Assembly: GCA_936440205.1 (NCBI GenBank)
Contig: OW387134.1
Span: forward strand, 63,329,427 to 63,393,426
Origin: Lepidonotus clava
Lineage: Eukaryota > Annelida > Polychaeta > Phyllodocida > Polynoidae
Length of the DNA: 64,000 bases
Direction: 5' to 3'
Shown: positions 26,101 to 36,700 of the stretch, piece after piece
Position numbering within the stretch: position 1 is the first letter of the stretch
Layout of the letters: each line of letters opens with the position of its first letter
Notes under the pieces: generated by a model
Database searches by the model: none
What the model saw: the letters and a program-made list of their open reading frames with translations, nothing else
Told to the model about the DNA's origin: nothing
Position numbers and translations under genes: made by a program

Positions 26101-29100
26101 AACTTAGTGTATGGACTAGATGAACTGATCCGGGTTAGAGCAAAGACAGGGCCACTAGCCCGGTGAGCTAATTGAAATAACAATTAAGGAAAAGCCCCTG
26201 ATTAAACAAGATATTCAAAGGATTTTAAGCAGGACATTCCAACCTGGTAGCCAAATCAAAGGACGTTTAAATTACAACTTTCGAATACTTTTTTTACTCT
26301 TTCCGTTTGTTTTTATTTTCTTTATTAGTTCTGATTGGAAGTAACATCGAGGGGGGCCTTAATTATTTACATTGTGTGTAAAAATGATGTTTTAAAACAA
26401 TATTGGCTAAAAAAAGAAAAAAACAACAATAACAACAAAATACAACCAAATTGAATAAATTTCAGCCTAACAATAAAGAAAAACATAGAACTATTTTTGC
26501 ACTTGCGATAGTTCAACAAAGTTCTAGTAAATCTTTTTACCTACAGACTTGCTCCCAAGAAGCGGTGCGTGAGCTGCTCTCTTCTTGGGACATAGAGGAG
26601 ACTGAGCGACTCCTTAAAAAGCTGGAGTCTGAGAAGGAGAGGAGGCGTGAGGCCAACCGCAAAAGGATGCAGGAGGAAACTTTGAAGTAAGGCCAATCTA
26701 CCGACCAATTCAAACATTACCTATAGGCTTGCAGACATTCCATATACTAATCAATGCTGACTTATCGATGTTTAAACGAAATCTAGGACTGTCTCGAGAA
26801 ACTTACATGGCTCTTATTCTTATCCTTGTACAAAAATCACTTTGACGCGGAATAGTTAGAAAAATAATGTATGGTGTGTTTTATTGACAGACTCGAGGAC
26901 CAAGTTGGTGAAATTGAAAAGGAATACAAACTAATGCAGAAGAAGGTAAGTTAAATTCTTCCTTTAAAATGAATATATTTGAAAGTGTTTATTTCCATCA
27001 TATGTAACTAACTCTTCTGTCTTTTTGTATTATCAACATGGGGATGATATATCTATTATTTTAAGTTTTTGCAGTTTAGGAATATTATATTGATTTTATC
27101 ATTTGAATTATATCAAAAGATGCGATTTAAACTGAGCAGCAAATTTGAATTTCAAGATTGCGCTTTAACTATTATTTATTTACACCCTACAGGTCCAGAA
27201 GCTGACAGAAGAATGGAATAAACGGATCACAGAACACGACAACGCTGTAGCCTCAGGGTTTGACAGAACAGAAATTACCATAGGAGTGAGTATAGGTGTT
27301 TCTTTGTATGCACTACTTTTACATTGATTTACAATTTAAGAATAAGATGTGTGTGAACATAGTTTTAAACCTTTTGTTCGCGAGAACCATCTATCAATTA
27401 GCCTAACCCTTGTTCTGGTATCATTAACCTTCTTTAGTATGCACCTTAATTATAAAAAAAATAGTGAGCACGCAAGAGTATATTATTAGTTGAAGCAATG
27501 GGCGTATACTTCTTGATAGAAATACACATATTGATGAACTAAAATAAATACCTGTTCAGAAAAGATCGAATATTTTTTACGTATATATTTCACAATATAC
27601 ATTTCAGAGCATTAACGACGCAGAAATGGAGCTAGAAGTGGCCAAGATTGATTTGGAAAAAATTAGGGAAAAGTTGGCCAATGGAAAACTCCAATTGCGC
27701 GAGCAGAAAGCAGAAAGTTCAGGTAAACGTAATTAAGGAGCATCACTGACGTTTGGTAAAGTTGGCATCTGTACAATTATTAACTTTTCAAAACATTAAA
27801 CTCAATCTGTAACAAATGTTGGTCACGATCAAGTCCGCTCATGTTTTCAGTGAAATACATGTTCATTCCGGAGTAAAGGTTAGCCATTAATTTCCTGAAC
27901 CTTATCTATTTACTCGTACTTTTGATAATACATCCTAACCTAGGGAGGGCATATTGGACTCGTGAGTATTTCTACTGATCATTTACGATTAATTCTCTGC
28001 ATGCCAGGGTGTTTTCAGAAACTCCAGTTTTAAGTATACCTCTATTTATATAATGATGCTTTTGATGTTCACGCTGGAATCTTGAGCACACACAAAGTGC
28101 ATTGATCTCCACTTAGATCGAGAAACAAAGACATATTTGTTGGATGTCAATAGATTTCAAGATCTGTTATGAATATTTATACTTCACAAGCGTCATTTCT
28201 TTTACATTATTGACATCTAAATAGTTCATTAGGCTCCGTTGGTTTACCTAAACATAATAACTAAGCTTATATTCAGCAATGAATAAAGGCAATGATATAT
28301 AGAAGTTAAATAATGGGTTAATATAAAACTATACGGAAAGGAGGTTGGTAAATGCCACTTACAATTATGAGCACGCAATTGTTTAGTACATGCGTAATGA
28401 ATGACACATATTTACATGACATTAGGAAACCAAATCAAGCTGATGTCCAATTTGAGACACATTTATTTTGTACTGAGCTGCACACATAACACTGACTTTG
28501 TTGACCTTCCAGGCGACCTGAAGGGAGAACCCGGGCTGCCCGTACTGGTACGGGAACTGGACGATGTGTTACTCAGAGATGTGGGCAACAAAATCAAAGA
28601 TTCGGGGAAGTGAGTAATACTCAATTTGAAAATCCTACCGACCAAGCTTTGAAACTTGGAACAAGAATTTTACTCTAATTACCAGTGAACCAATTGAAGA
28701 GGGACCTTTGGAATAAACATGAAAAATAAATTGCTCTACATGTTTGCGATGACCATATATAGAATTAAAGAGTTGTTATGAATCATTTAGACGTTTGGGT
28801 TAGACCAACATGGAATGCTTTAAACTCTGGCTTCCTCTTAGCTTTTTTGTCTGAGCCTATTCTGACTATGTATATAAAAACAGTATTCAAAGCATAATTA
28901 CTTTTTAAGAATTTAAAACCTGTATTCAAACTACACTGTCTTCTGTTTGCAGGTGGCCGCTGATCATCGACCCTTCCCAACAGGCCTCCACCTTCCTTCG
29001 CTACAGAGACACCAATTACCTGAACGCTCTGAGCCCGAGTCAGATGGAGCATGAGAAAGTGAGACTGGCCCTCCTGGGCTCCCTCAGGTATGTGCAAATA

Positions 29101-31462
29101 GCTGCTCTAGTTGCAACCTACATGAGATAGTCAGACTGGCCCTCCTGGGCTCCCTCAGGTACGAGAAAATAGTTATGTTACAGTCAGATGGAGCATGAGA
29201 AAGTCAGACTGGCCTTCTTTGGCTCCCTGAGGTACGTGCAAATAGCTGCTCTAGTTGCAACCTACATGAGATAGTCAGACTGGCCCTCCTGGGCTCCCTC
29301 AGGTATGTGAAAATAGTTATGTTACAGTCAGATGGAGCATGAGAAAGTCAGACTGGCCCTCCTGGAGCGCCGACCAAAGAAATTTCATGCATCTTTTTTT
29401 TCGTCCAACCTCGTCCAGAAAACATTCACGCATCTAGAAAATGATGCGTGAAAGTGTAAAAAAGATGCGTGACAGATTCGTGAAGGAAAATGTCAATATA
29501 AAAACATGTTTAAAGGATAAATATTTATGTAAAATGGCTCATTATATCTATTAGAAACAAATTGCAATTTAATTGGAGTGATTTAACCAAGAAAAAAATG
29601 TCACGAATCTAAAATTTTGTGTTATTTCACGCATCCAAATTTTGGAATCGTGGACATAAGATTCGTGAAATTTCTTTGGTCGCCACCCCAGGGCTCCCTG
29701 AGGTACGTGCAAATAGCTGCTCTAGTTGCAACCTACATGAGATAGTCAGACTGGCCCTCCTGGGCTCCCTCAGGTATGTGCAAATAGCTACGCTTCACTT
29801 AGATGAAGCATAAGAAAGTCAGACTGGCCAGGGCTTGACAAATCAATTTGAAACCTGGTTGCCCACTGGGCAACTTGAGCCCAGAAAGTGGTTGCCCAGC
29901 TAAAATTGTGGTTGGCCAGTAACATTTGAAGAGAATAACATAAAATATATAGATGATGAATAAAATAGGAATTTAGATGTTGATTCCTTGGATTTATGGG
30001 TAAAATGTTGATATTCATAATTTTTAAACCCAAATTTTATACCTTGACTATGGTTGCCCACTGGGCAACTCAAGCACTCATTTCAGTGGCCCAGTACAAC
30101 TTTTTGGTGGTCCTGTGCTGCTGGACACCCGATTTGTCAAGCCCTGCTGGCCCTCCTTGGCTCCGTGAGGTTTGCACAAATATCTCTCCTACAGTCAGAC
30201 AGAGCATGAGAAAGTCCGACCGTTCTCCCAAAGCTCTCTCAAGTATGTGCATACAGCTACAGGCCAGGCTTGCCCCCCTCAGCTTCCTACTCCTACATCA
30301 AAATTCGTCTTTGTCATTCGCCATCCAATCTAAATTAGAATTATTTGTTTCAAAATTGAGATCGTGGTGATCGTGTGAACAACTTTATGCGTCCAACGAG
30401 GAAATAAGAACTTTAAACTCCCTTACCCTTACAAGTGGAACAATCTGTTTCAAACCAGTTTTTTTTAAATGGAACCATTATTTCAAGTTATCCCTAGAAA
30501 TACAATACTTATTGGCTAGCTGACTTAAGCCGGCATCATCTCAGTAGTGAGATGTCAACGTGTTGCTGAAGATAATCTCCTATTGTTGGTTTTAGGTCGG
30601 TCATTGTTTATGCAGTAGTTTAAAAGAAAATGTTTTAAAAAAATATATAAAAAAATAAAAAAAGAAGGAAAAAGGGAGGTTCAGGGGCACTAGGAGTTAT
30701 GGTTAGTTGACCAGCCGACTAAGCCGTCAAAAAGCTTAATGGTCTTTTTTGTGCCATATGAATGAAGTTTTGTTTTTCTTTTCTGAAGGTTTGGCAAACC
30801 CCTGATCGTAGACATGATGATGGTGGACATGTTTGAGACGTGCAGTGACCGTTTTAACGAGGTGGTTCCCAAGCTGATGGACATGATCATGGACCGCAGC
30901 ATCATGAAGGAGGAAAAGTAAGAGTTTTAAAATTGGATGTAATTGATATTTTTCCATCAACAGACTAAAATCTACAATCTGATTATGTGAAAAATTGAAC
31001 TAACCTTTCTAAGTTTGAATTTCTGAAAAAAGAAAACATTTATTCCCCGATATTTTCATGGGATATCTTTTGTTTTCTTTCCTGAAAAGATGGATAGTAA
31101 AAAAATAGTTCATATAAAAATCAGCGATTGTCTGAAAAATATACACGGAGCCAGTTCCGACTTATAACTGTTTGAAAAGGAAGATACATTATTGTATTTT
31201 GGTCTATAATACTTCTATCTAATTGACGTTATCGTCTAGAAAACAACAATGCACGTTATGTTACTAAATATCAACATTGTTTTTTTTTTCCAGTTACTTG
31301 AAGTTGATCAAAGAAGGTGATGGTCCCGAATATGACAAAAACAAGTTCATCGATAGCCGAACTGAAAACTTCAGGCTGTTCATAATCACTAAGAACACGT
31401 ACCCCTCTCAGGAATTATTAGATATGACGTACCCGATTCGTGTACACTTACCTAGTAATTGA
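20107..31462 (+). CDS. IQANK1: IQ motif and ankyrin repeat domain-containing protein 1, complete, 12 exons
   Basis: Coding exons are 20107-20254, 20791-20990, 23725-23889, 25444-25761, 26547-26686, 26891-26945, 27193-27285, 27608-27722, 28513-28609, 28953-29087, 30789-30917 and 31294-31462. All junctions are GT-AG and phases agree, giving 587 residues. Residues 1-50 are Ala/Lys/Pro-rich. An IQ motif, which would bind calmodulin or a myosin-type light chain, is at about 79-98 (ARKIQTMVRGRLARNELQ). A charged coiled coil follows. Two clear ankyrin repeats are at about 203-268 (HGNTPLSEAS, QRTPLYRAAYAGHLDACQTL), and a second long coiled coil at about 280-411. Residues 444-587 contain WPLIIDPSQQA, RFGKPLIVDMM and FRLFIITKNTYP, which match the order of conserved blocks in the dynein heavy-chain AAA5 module. 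A cytoskeletal or ciliary role is inferred. Exon 5 lies after a 785-bp repeat-bearing intron, and exon 10 has its 3' end repeated in the next intron. Confidence 0.93.
20585..20730. mobile_element. Short CAGGG...CCCTG element in IQANK1 intron 1
   Basis: The ends are CAGGGGCCGACC and, on the other strand, CAGGGACGGATC. It is 146 bp with internal poly-C and poly-A runs. The flanks CAAGG and CAAGA form a 4-of-5 direct repeat. It is grouped by end motif with the elements at 29829-30146 and 42494-42768, which have perfect 5-bp duplications. Confidence 0.6.
21250..21532. mobile_element. MITE with repeated GACGACCAG boxes, IQANK1 intron 2
   Basis: The ends are CAGGGTAGGAAAATC and, on the other strand, CAGGCTAGGAAAAATC. 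Inside, GACGACCAG and its inverse CTGGTCGTC alternate several times, giving a self-complementary element of 283 bp. No open frame. Confidence 0.68.
22000..23077. other. IQANK1 intron 2, no feature called
   Basis: An open stretch at 22567-23001 lacks an ATG start (it begins GTG) and shows no domain. I take it as chance. The remainder is ordinary intron sequence. Confidence 0.35.
23140..23295. repeat. GC-rich minisatellite, 15-bp unit
   Basis: About ten head-to-tail units of GGTGGTGGAGCCCGG and variants (GGTGGGGGAGCCCCGG) in IQANK1 intron 2. It generates long open frames on both strands with Pro/Gly repeats, which are artefacts of the repeat. The strand bias (G-rich on the plus strand) allows G-quadruplex formation in the nascent RNA. 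Confidence 0.9.
23890..23940. repeat. AT dinucleotide and T-rich run at the exon 3 donor
   Basis: The run starts directly at the donor site of IQANK1 exon 3 (GTAATATAT...), so variation in repeat length lies immediately beside a splice site. Confidence 0.7.
24516..25384 (+). mobile_element. 5'-truncated LINE 3' end in IQANK1 intron 3
   Basis: A frame runs from about 24528 to the stop at 25323. It begins LGVSKYASTKLALNELGRYP and ends with a cysteine/histidine motif CNVCGS...THVLLHCKR (about 25048-25101). Both are typical of the region after the reverse-transcriptase domain in CR1/Jockey/I-type LINEs. The element ends in a short tandem of TATTCG at 25351-25383, a microsatellite-type LINE tail. 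The reverse-transcriptase core and endonuclease are absent, so it is a dead-on-arrival copy. The long intact 3' frame suggests a fairly young insertion. Confidence 0.8.
25765..26058. repeat. Tandem duplication of ~140 bp in IQANK1 intron 4
   Basis: The stretch at about 25765-25915 (CT-rich run, CCTAACAGAACATCA, ATAGTTACTAGTAA, TTGTTGGGCTAG) is repeated at about 25916-26058 with some substitutions. The first unit starts only a few bases after the exon 4 donor. It shares GGGCTAGT phrases with the MITE at 3518-3826, so it may be a degraded element copied in place. Confidence 0.65.
29366..29689. mobile_element. MITE with GACCAAAGAAATTTC ends
   Basis: The left end, GCGCCGACCAAAGAAATTTC, matches the inverted right end (GTGGCGACCAAAGAAATTTC on the other strand). 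It is about 324 bp, with inner repeats of CACGCATC / ATGCGTGA. It interrupts the third copy of the exon 10 repeat, so it inserted after the tandem expansion. A target duplication is not resolved because the flank itself is repetitive. Confidence 0.78.
29829..30146. mobile_element. MITE with CAGGGCTTGACAAATC ends and 5-bp target duplication
   Basis: Perfect 16-bp terminal inverted repeats, CAGGGCTTGACAAATC, bound a 318-bp element. They are flanked by CTGGC on both sides (29824-29828 and 30147-30151). The inside contains two inverted copies of TTGCCCACTGGGCAACT. It interrupts the fourth copy of the exon 10 repeat, which reads through if the element and one CTGGC are removed. Confidence 0.85.
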
Positions 31463-31827
31463 CACAATTGCACCTTTGTTAAGTTTGACTAACGTTAGTG
31501 AGTGAGAAATATGTTATGAAGAGAAAAATCTGAGAATCCAATGAGTAAGGTGTATTAGAGACTAACGTTTTAGAATGTATACTGTGTAGTATAATTATGT
31601 ATGTATGACTTCCCTGCTGACTTAAATGACTGGAAAACTGGCCTTTGCCATATAACCAATTCAAGCATGTTGATGAAATACCTTGCATCAATACGACAGC
31701 TGACGGACACTTTATGCCTTGTATTTATGGAGGAAATGTATTCAATATGTTAGCGTTAAGATGTTATACATATCTATGTGTAAGAGGTTTTTAAATATTT
31801 TACAACATATCTTTTTTTGTTCTCTAT

Positions 31828-31833
31828 AATAAA
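31828..31833 (+). terminator. IQANK1 polyadenylation signal
   Basis: The AATAAA hexamer lies 366 bases after the IQANK1 stop codon and is the first canonical hexamer on the plus strand downstream of it. A GT/T-rich stretch precedes it and a T-rich stretch follows. Confidence 0.6.
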
Positions 31834-31839
31834 CATCTT

Positions 31840-33757
31840 AATCCTCTCATATTTGCCTCATTTGAAGTGATTATACATGTACATTATAAAGAAACGTAGT
31901 TCATTGTGAATAGTTTGTTTAAATGGAAATATAGACCTTTCCCACGACCCTGCACAGTACTCCAGTCTGCCCTCTTTTAGGGCTTTTGGTAACTAGGTCA
32001 CTTCACTCCATATACCTTAACTATGGGAAAGCCCTAAAAGTTTGTTTCAATTTGAATGCGCCAGGGGACGCCACCTTAATGAAAAAGATGTATAGTCTGT
32101 GATGTTGTTTATTTGGCCTCCAATAAATGCTCAGGTCTTTTTAAATGCTATTTTCATCTTCTTAAAACATAGTATAGTCTATGGGCTTCCATTTCATAGG
32201 ACTACAAAAAAACAGCGAGACAAATTTAAACAGCAGAAGAAACTGTTTATTCGCATCCACTATATTTCTAAGGTGAATGTATAGGAAGATAGGTCATATC
32301 TTTCATCACAGTTTACATTGATTATGAAAAAGAACTTGAAATATAGTGAAGAAAATAGTTGCACAATAACGTTCTTCATAGTATGTGTACATTACTGTAA
32401 ACGTACATATATAACAAAGAAAATACTTTTCTGTCATATAGAAAAGTTGGGTATTTCTTAAAAACTGTTGCATTCGATATTCATAACCATAATTAAAAGG
32501 CATTTCAAGTTTACAGAAACCAGCTGGTGTCCATCAAGTGATTCTTTTAGACCTCAGTGCCTCATACATTTAACAGTATTTGAAGACATGTAATATTACG
32601 AGGTAATTTGCGTATTTTCATGATAGCTGCCATGATAGAAATGGGAGAACGAAATCGATTAAATTTGATTGTAAAAAATTACAAGAAGTTGTCGTTCTAC
32701 TCATAAATAGCTTTCCTTATCAAAATTAAGTATTTTTTCTTGTGTCTACATAGGTAAAATAATCAGATAATTTCAACACATAGAAGAGGCGCCTAAATTA
32801 GTGTTCATAAAAACAAAAAAGGCTAAAGCACAACTGGTGTATGGAAAAAATGCAAATCACTCAGCATTGTTGATTAAAACATGTTTGGACAAATACTTTG
32901 TTTGACATAGCATATAACGACAAATTCTCCATTTTTGTTCCCTGAGCTTCCTTTTCTTTCTTTTCACAATTTTTCTAGTTCATTTTCGTTTTATGCATTT
33001 TGAATGCAGAAAAGGCTGTTATAGATATCACAGGAATTGCTGGAAACTCGTTGATTGAGTATAATATGTGAATTGCAAACACTCAAAGTATTATCCACAC
33101 TGTGCAAGGATAAATACTGTACATCGTTTAAAACTGTACGCATGCAAAAGTAGACATTTCAAGTATTGTATTACAAAAGTATATAGTGTAGTTTCAATCC
33201 CAACCAAGACGATGACACAGGATTGACTGACAACAGATGAATGACAATTGTATGGAACATATTCAGTGCCTCGATTATGATCAAAGCACGAGTTAAAGAA
33301 CGGTCTGGTTATAGCAGAATGACCGTATTAAAACATTTGTCAAGTGATATTTCTGTGAATGAGCACAGGCGGATTGCTACAGTCGTTGGTGAAAGTATTA
33401 AAAATACATCTAGGAGGTCCACATATGTATTTGTTCAAAGAATTCATAATTATCTAGAGTGAATCATTGCGTCTTTACATATCAGCGTGCAAAAAAACTG
33501 CACTTGTTAATTGGACGACTGTTTGCTACAACTGTTACCGCAAATCCATAAATACGTCTTTTCCAAGGCATACTTCCCATTTCAATGATAAAGCACAATA
33601 TGCATACAACATTTACACACGTTCAATTGCTATCCTTATATATACAACAACCAATGACTACACCAATATCACACGTGAACAGAGCTGCAATGAACTCCTA
33701 AACATTATTGCAAATCAATCCCCATCCATTGGTGGGAAGAACTTTATGCATAATTTC
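31840..33757. other. Convergent intergenic space between IQANK1 and PIGB
   Basis: AT-rich sequence that should hold the PIGB 3' UTR, read on the minus strand. No gene is seen. Open frames at 33241-33462 and from 33467 onward have no family features, and the latter runs antisense through the last PIGB exon. Confidence 0.5.
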
Positions 33758-36700
33758 TCAGCTCTTTCTTCGTACTTTTTTAGTAGGTCCATCTTTGGAA
33801 TGGGAACCCCTATTTTTGATATTGTCATTTTTCTTTGGCTCCGTCCCCCCGCTTGGCGGTCGTCGGGTCTTAGCCCTCATTCCCCCCGGCACGTCCCCGC
33901 TGACCCTCCACTCTGTCTTACAGGCCACGTGCACGTGAGATCCCACGCGACCTTCGGGCACGTGCGTGTGGAAGAAGGTGCCGCAGTCCACGTAGCCGCG
34001 CTCCTCCATGAAGGGGCGCAGGGCGGGCTGCAGCACGTTAAACATGACCAGGTGGGTGGGGGCGGGGGACCGGGGGAAGTGGTCGGCCAACCACCCCGCG
34101 GGGTCCTGGTAGAAGACGTCCGCCTCATCCACGTATCCAGGGTCCTTGGTCAGGTTGGGCTCGCACGTCAGGAACCGCATACTGATGTTACGGTGTAGGT
34201 AGCTGTGAGTGGAGAAATGGGGTAAAATGCACTTCTAGTGTTTAATTTTCTTTTGAAATGGTTCAGCAATGAAACTAAATATTCATGTGAATGTTTTTTT
34301 TTGATTTATTAGGGCTGTCTATTCTTAATAAATATTTTTTTTATCGTGGTCTTAACAAGGGATACGGGAGCCAAGTAGGCACGTCCGATTCTTCTAGCAA
34401 CTCTACTTAGTTTCAAATAATATTTTTTTTGGATTATTTAAGACTGGAACTTATCTGGGGAGAAATGTCCAATATTATGAACATAGGAAATTGAATTGGA
34501 TTTAGAAAAAAAAGTTTGAGGTCAACAGGGAGGCTTGTAGTCGGAGTTTTGCCTTCCTAAGTGTTTTTTTTGTAATCTAAACTTTAACCCAATGTTAATA
34601 TGTTAATGTTAATATCTATCAAACCAATTATAGTGGATATTGTAAAAACGCTGGGTATCTTCATTTTACGATAACTACAAGTAACCATTTACCTGTAATA
34701 TGGCGTGGAGTGGCAGGGCATTAAGAAGAAGACGCTCATGGGGTGGTGGTGGTTCTTAAAGCTCTGGTCGTGGAGGTGTTTCATCACGTCCACGGTGCCC
34801 CTCTGGTGCAGCAGGCTGGTGTACAGGGCCAGCGGCAGGTTGGTCGCCACCAGTAGAACCACCGCCAGCGTCCGCCGACTGAAACGTCAAGCCATGTCGT
34901 TATAACAAGCAGCTAAGAAATTCACCCTAGAACTGGACCAGGGCTCAACATCAAGGGTTTTGACATTGCTGCCTGTCGGACAGGCGTACGTCAAGTTGTA
35001 CCTGCCCGACTCTCAAAATTAGCTGCACTTATCATAGGGTTATTATAATAAGGTAAACGCTTCACCATTACGATGAAGCGTTTACATGCGCATTCTTACA
35101 GGCATTATTATAGATTAAATAAAAAGTTAAACATATCAATCTATCAATGCCTTTAAAACAAAAGCAATCCATAAAATTCTTGAATCCCTTAATCTTGATA
35201 AAGTGACCTCTCACAAAATCTCATGGATATGGGAATAGGTGTTATAAAAGGGATGTACATTTCTGACAATGCAACGTTTTAAATGAACAAGTTATTGTGA
35301 ACTTGGTTTGCCAAAACTCACCTAGAGGTGGCGGGTTTTGCCCGCTTGTCGTCAGTGTCTTGCGGGGCAGGCTCACACACCGAGTGCAGGTATCGGCCGC
35401 ACACGTGCATCGCCATGGGCAGCACAGGGAACACGAAGCGGAACTCCTTGTGCTCCAGTAAGCTGGGTAAACAAGTAGAAAATAATTATTTAGGTAACAT
35501 TTTGAACTCCAGGAGTCCTTGTTCTCCCGTTAGCTAAGGAATAAATAGAAAAACCTAAATTCGACAAACTTCTTGCTATCTGCCATGATTAGAAGTACCT
35601 GGCCTGATTATCCCATAACTTTGAACATAAAACCTTTAAAACCCCATATAGTTCAACAAATCCCCTACCTGTAGACAAATATGGTCCACGCTATCACCCC
35701 CAGGAGGATCTTCTCCATGCCGTTACGGGCGGCCAGGAGGAAGGGGAACAGGTGCGTGCCCATGACGACGGCGAAGCCCTGGGACAGGTACCAGTGCCAG
35801 GGGTGGGAGCCATAGAAGGTACCCAGGTTGGAAAAGACGTTAAACTCCAGGAAGTTGTACTGAACGTTGACCCATCGGCCGTAGAAGGCCAGGTCCACGA
35901 GGGATGACACGAGCAGGATCAGGAATCTGAATAAACAAATGAATTCTAAGTCAAACTAATGCGGGATATGGCCCCTAGGATATGGCATTATTTTGATTTG
36001 AAGGTTGACTTTAAAAACTTTTTTTTTGATATATCGATAATGCCAGTAAATGGTTAACAAGTCATGCGATTAAGTGAAATTGTGGTAGGTCTTCAACAAT
36101 TTTTTTTTAGTTTGAAGAAACAAGATTAGCTCTTTTAAAATGGTGGCAAATACAACTGCAATATGCACAAAAATTGAACGAGATTTGATCTCAAATGAAT
36201 TACGGACATAGTTTGTTTGTCCTTACAATATATGATTAAAAAAACACAAGAGGAATCTATTACACTTTGATAGAACTTTATGTCAACTGACCCTATTTCA
36301 GCAAAGACCTTGATGACGCCCCAGATGGCGTGTCTCTGTAGGTAGACGTGCCACGCGCACAGCGGGATCCAGACGATGAGCGCCGTGGGCCGCATCACCA
36401 CTGCCACCCCCAGCAGGCACACGTACTTCCACGTCGCCTTCCTATAGGGGTGAAACAGATACACAGATTACGCCTCGGGTATAGTAAACGGGATCCAGAC
36501 GATGAGTGCTGTGGGCCGCATCACCACCGCCACCCCCAGCAGGCACACGTACTTCCACATCGCCTTCCTACAAGGGGATAAAAGGTGCAGGGATGTGATT
36601 CAGGGTCAATGAAAAATATGAAAATGCATGTAGAAAATCTCGAAGTATCCTAGAACGTTAAAAAACCTCATGTGAGAACTTCTTTTTTTTAAGATGTCAG

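Larger units (their letters stand above)
29038..30255 (+). repeat. 144-bp tandem repeat starting inside IQANK1 exon 10
   Basis: The unit starts at AGTCAGATGGAGCATGAG, 50 bases before the exon 10 donor, and includes the exon end plus the donor GTATGT. Copies begin at 29038 (the real exon end), 29182 and 29326. Copy three is split by the insertion at 29366-29689. A more diverged fourth copy starts near 29799 and is split by the insertion at 29829-30146. Within each unit the short phrase GACTGGCCCTCCTGGGCTCC occurs twice. Each copy keeps a donor-like GTAYGT, so several near-identical 5' splice sites lie in a row. Confidence 0.85.

Noticed and set aside
33467-34198. Long plus-strand open frame of 243 codons
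   Set aside because: Its second half is the antisense of the last PIGB exon, whose minus-strand frame matches PIG-B closely; codon bias of that exon keeps the opposite strand open.
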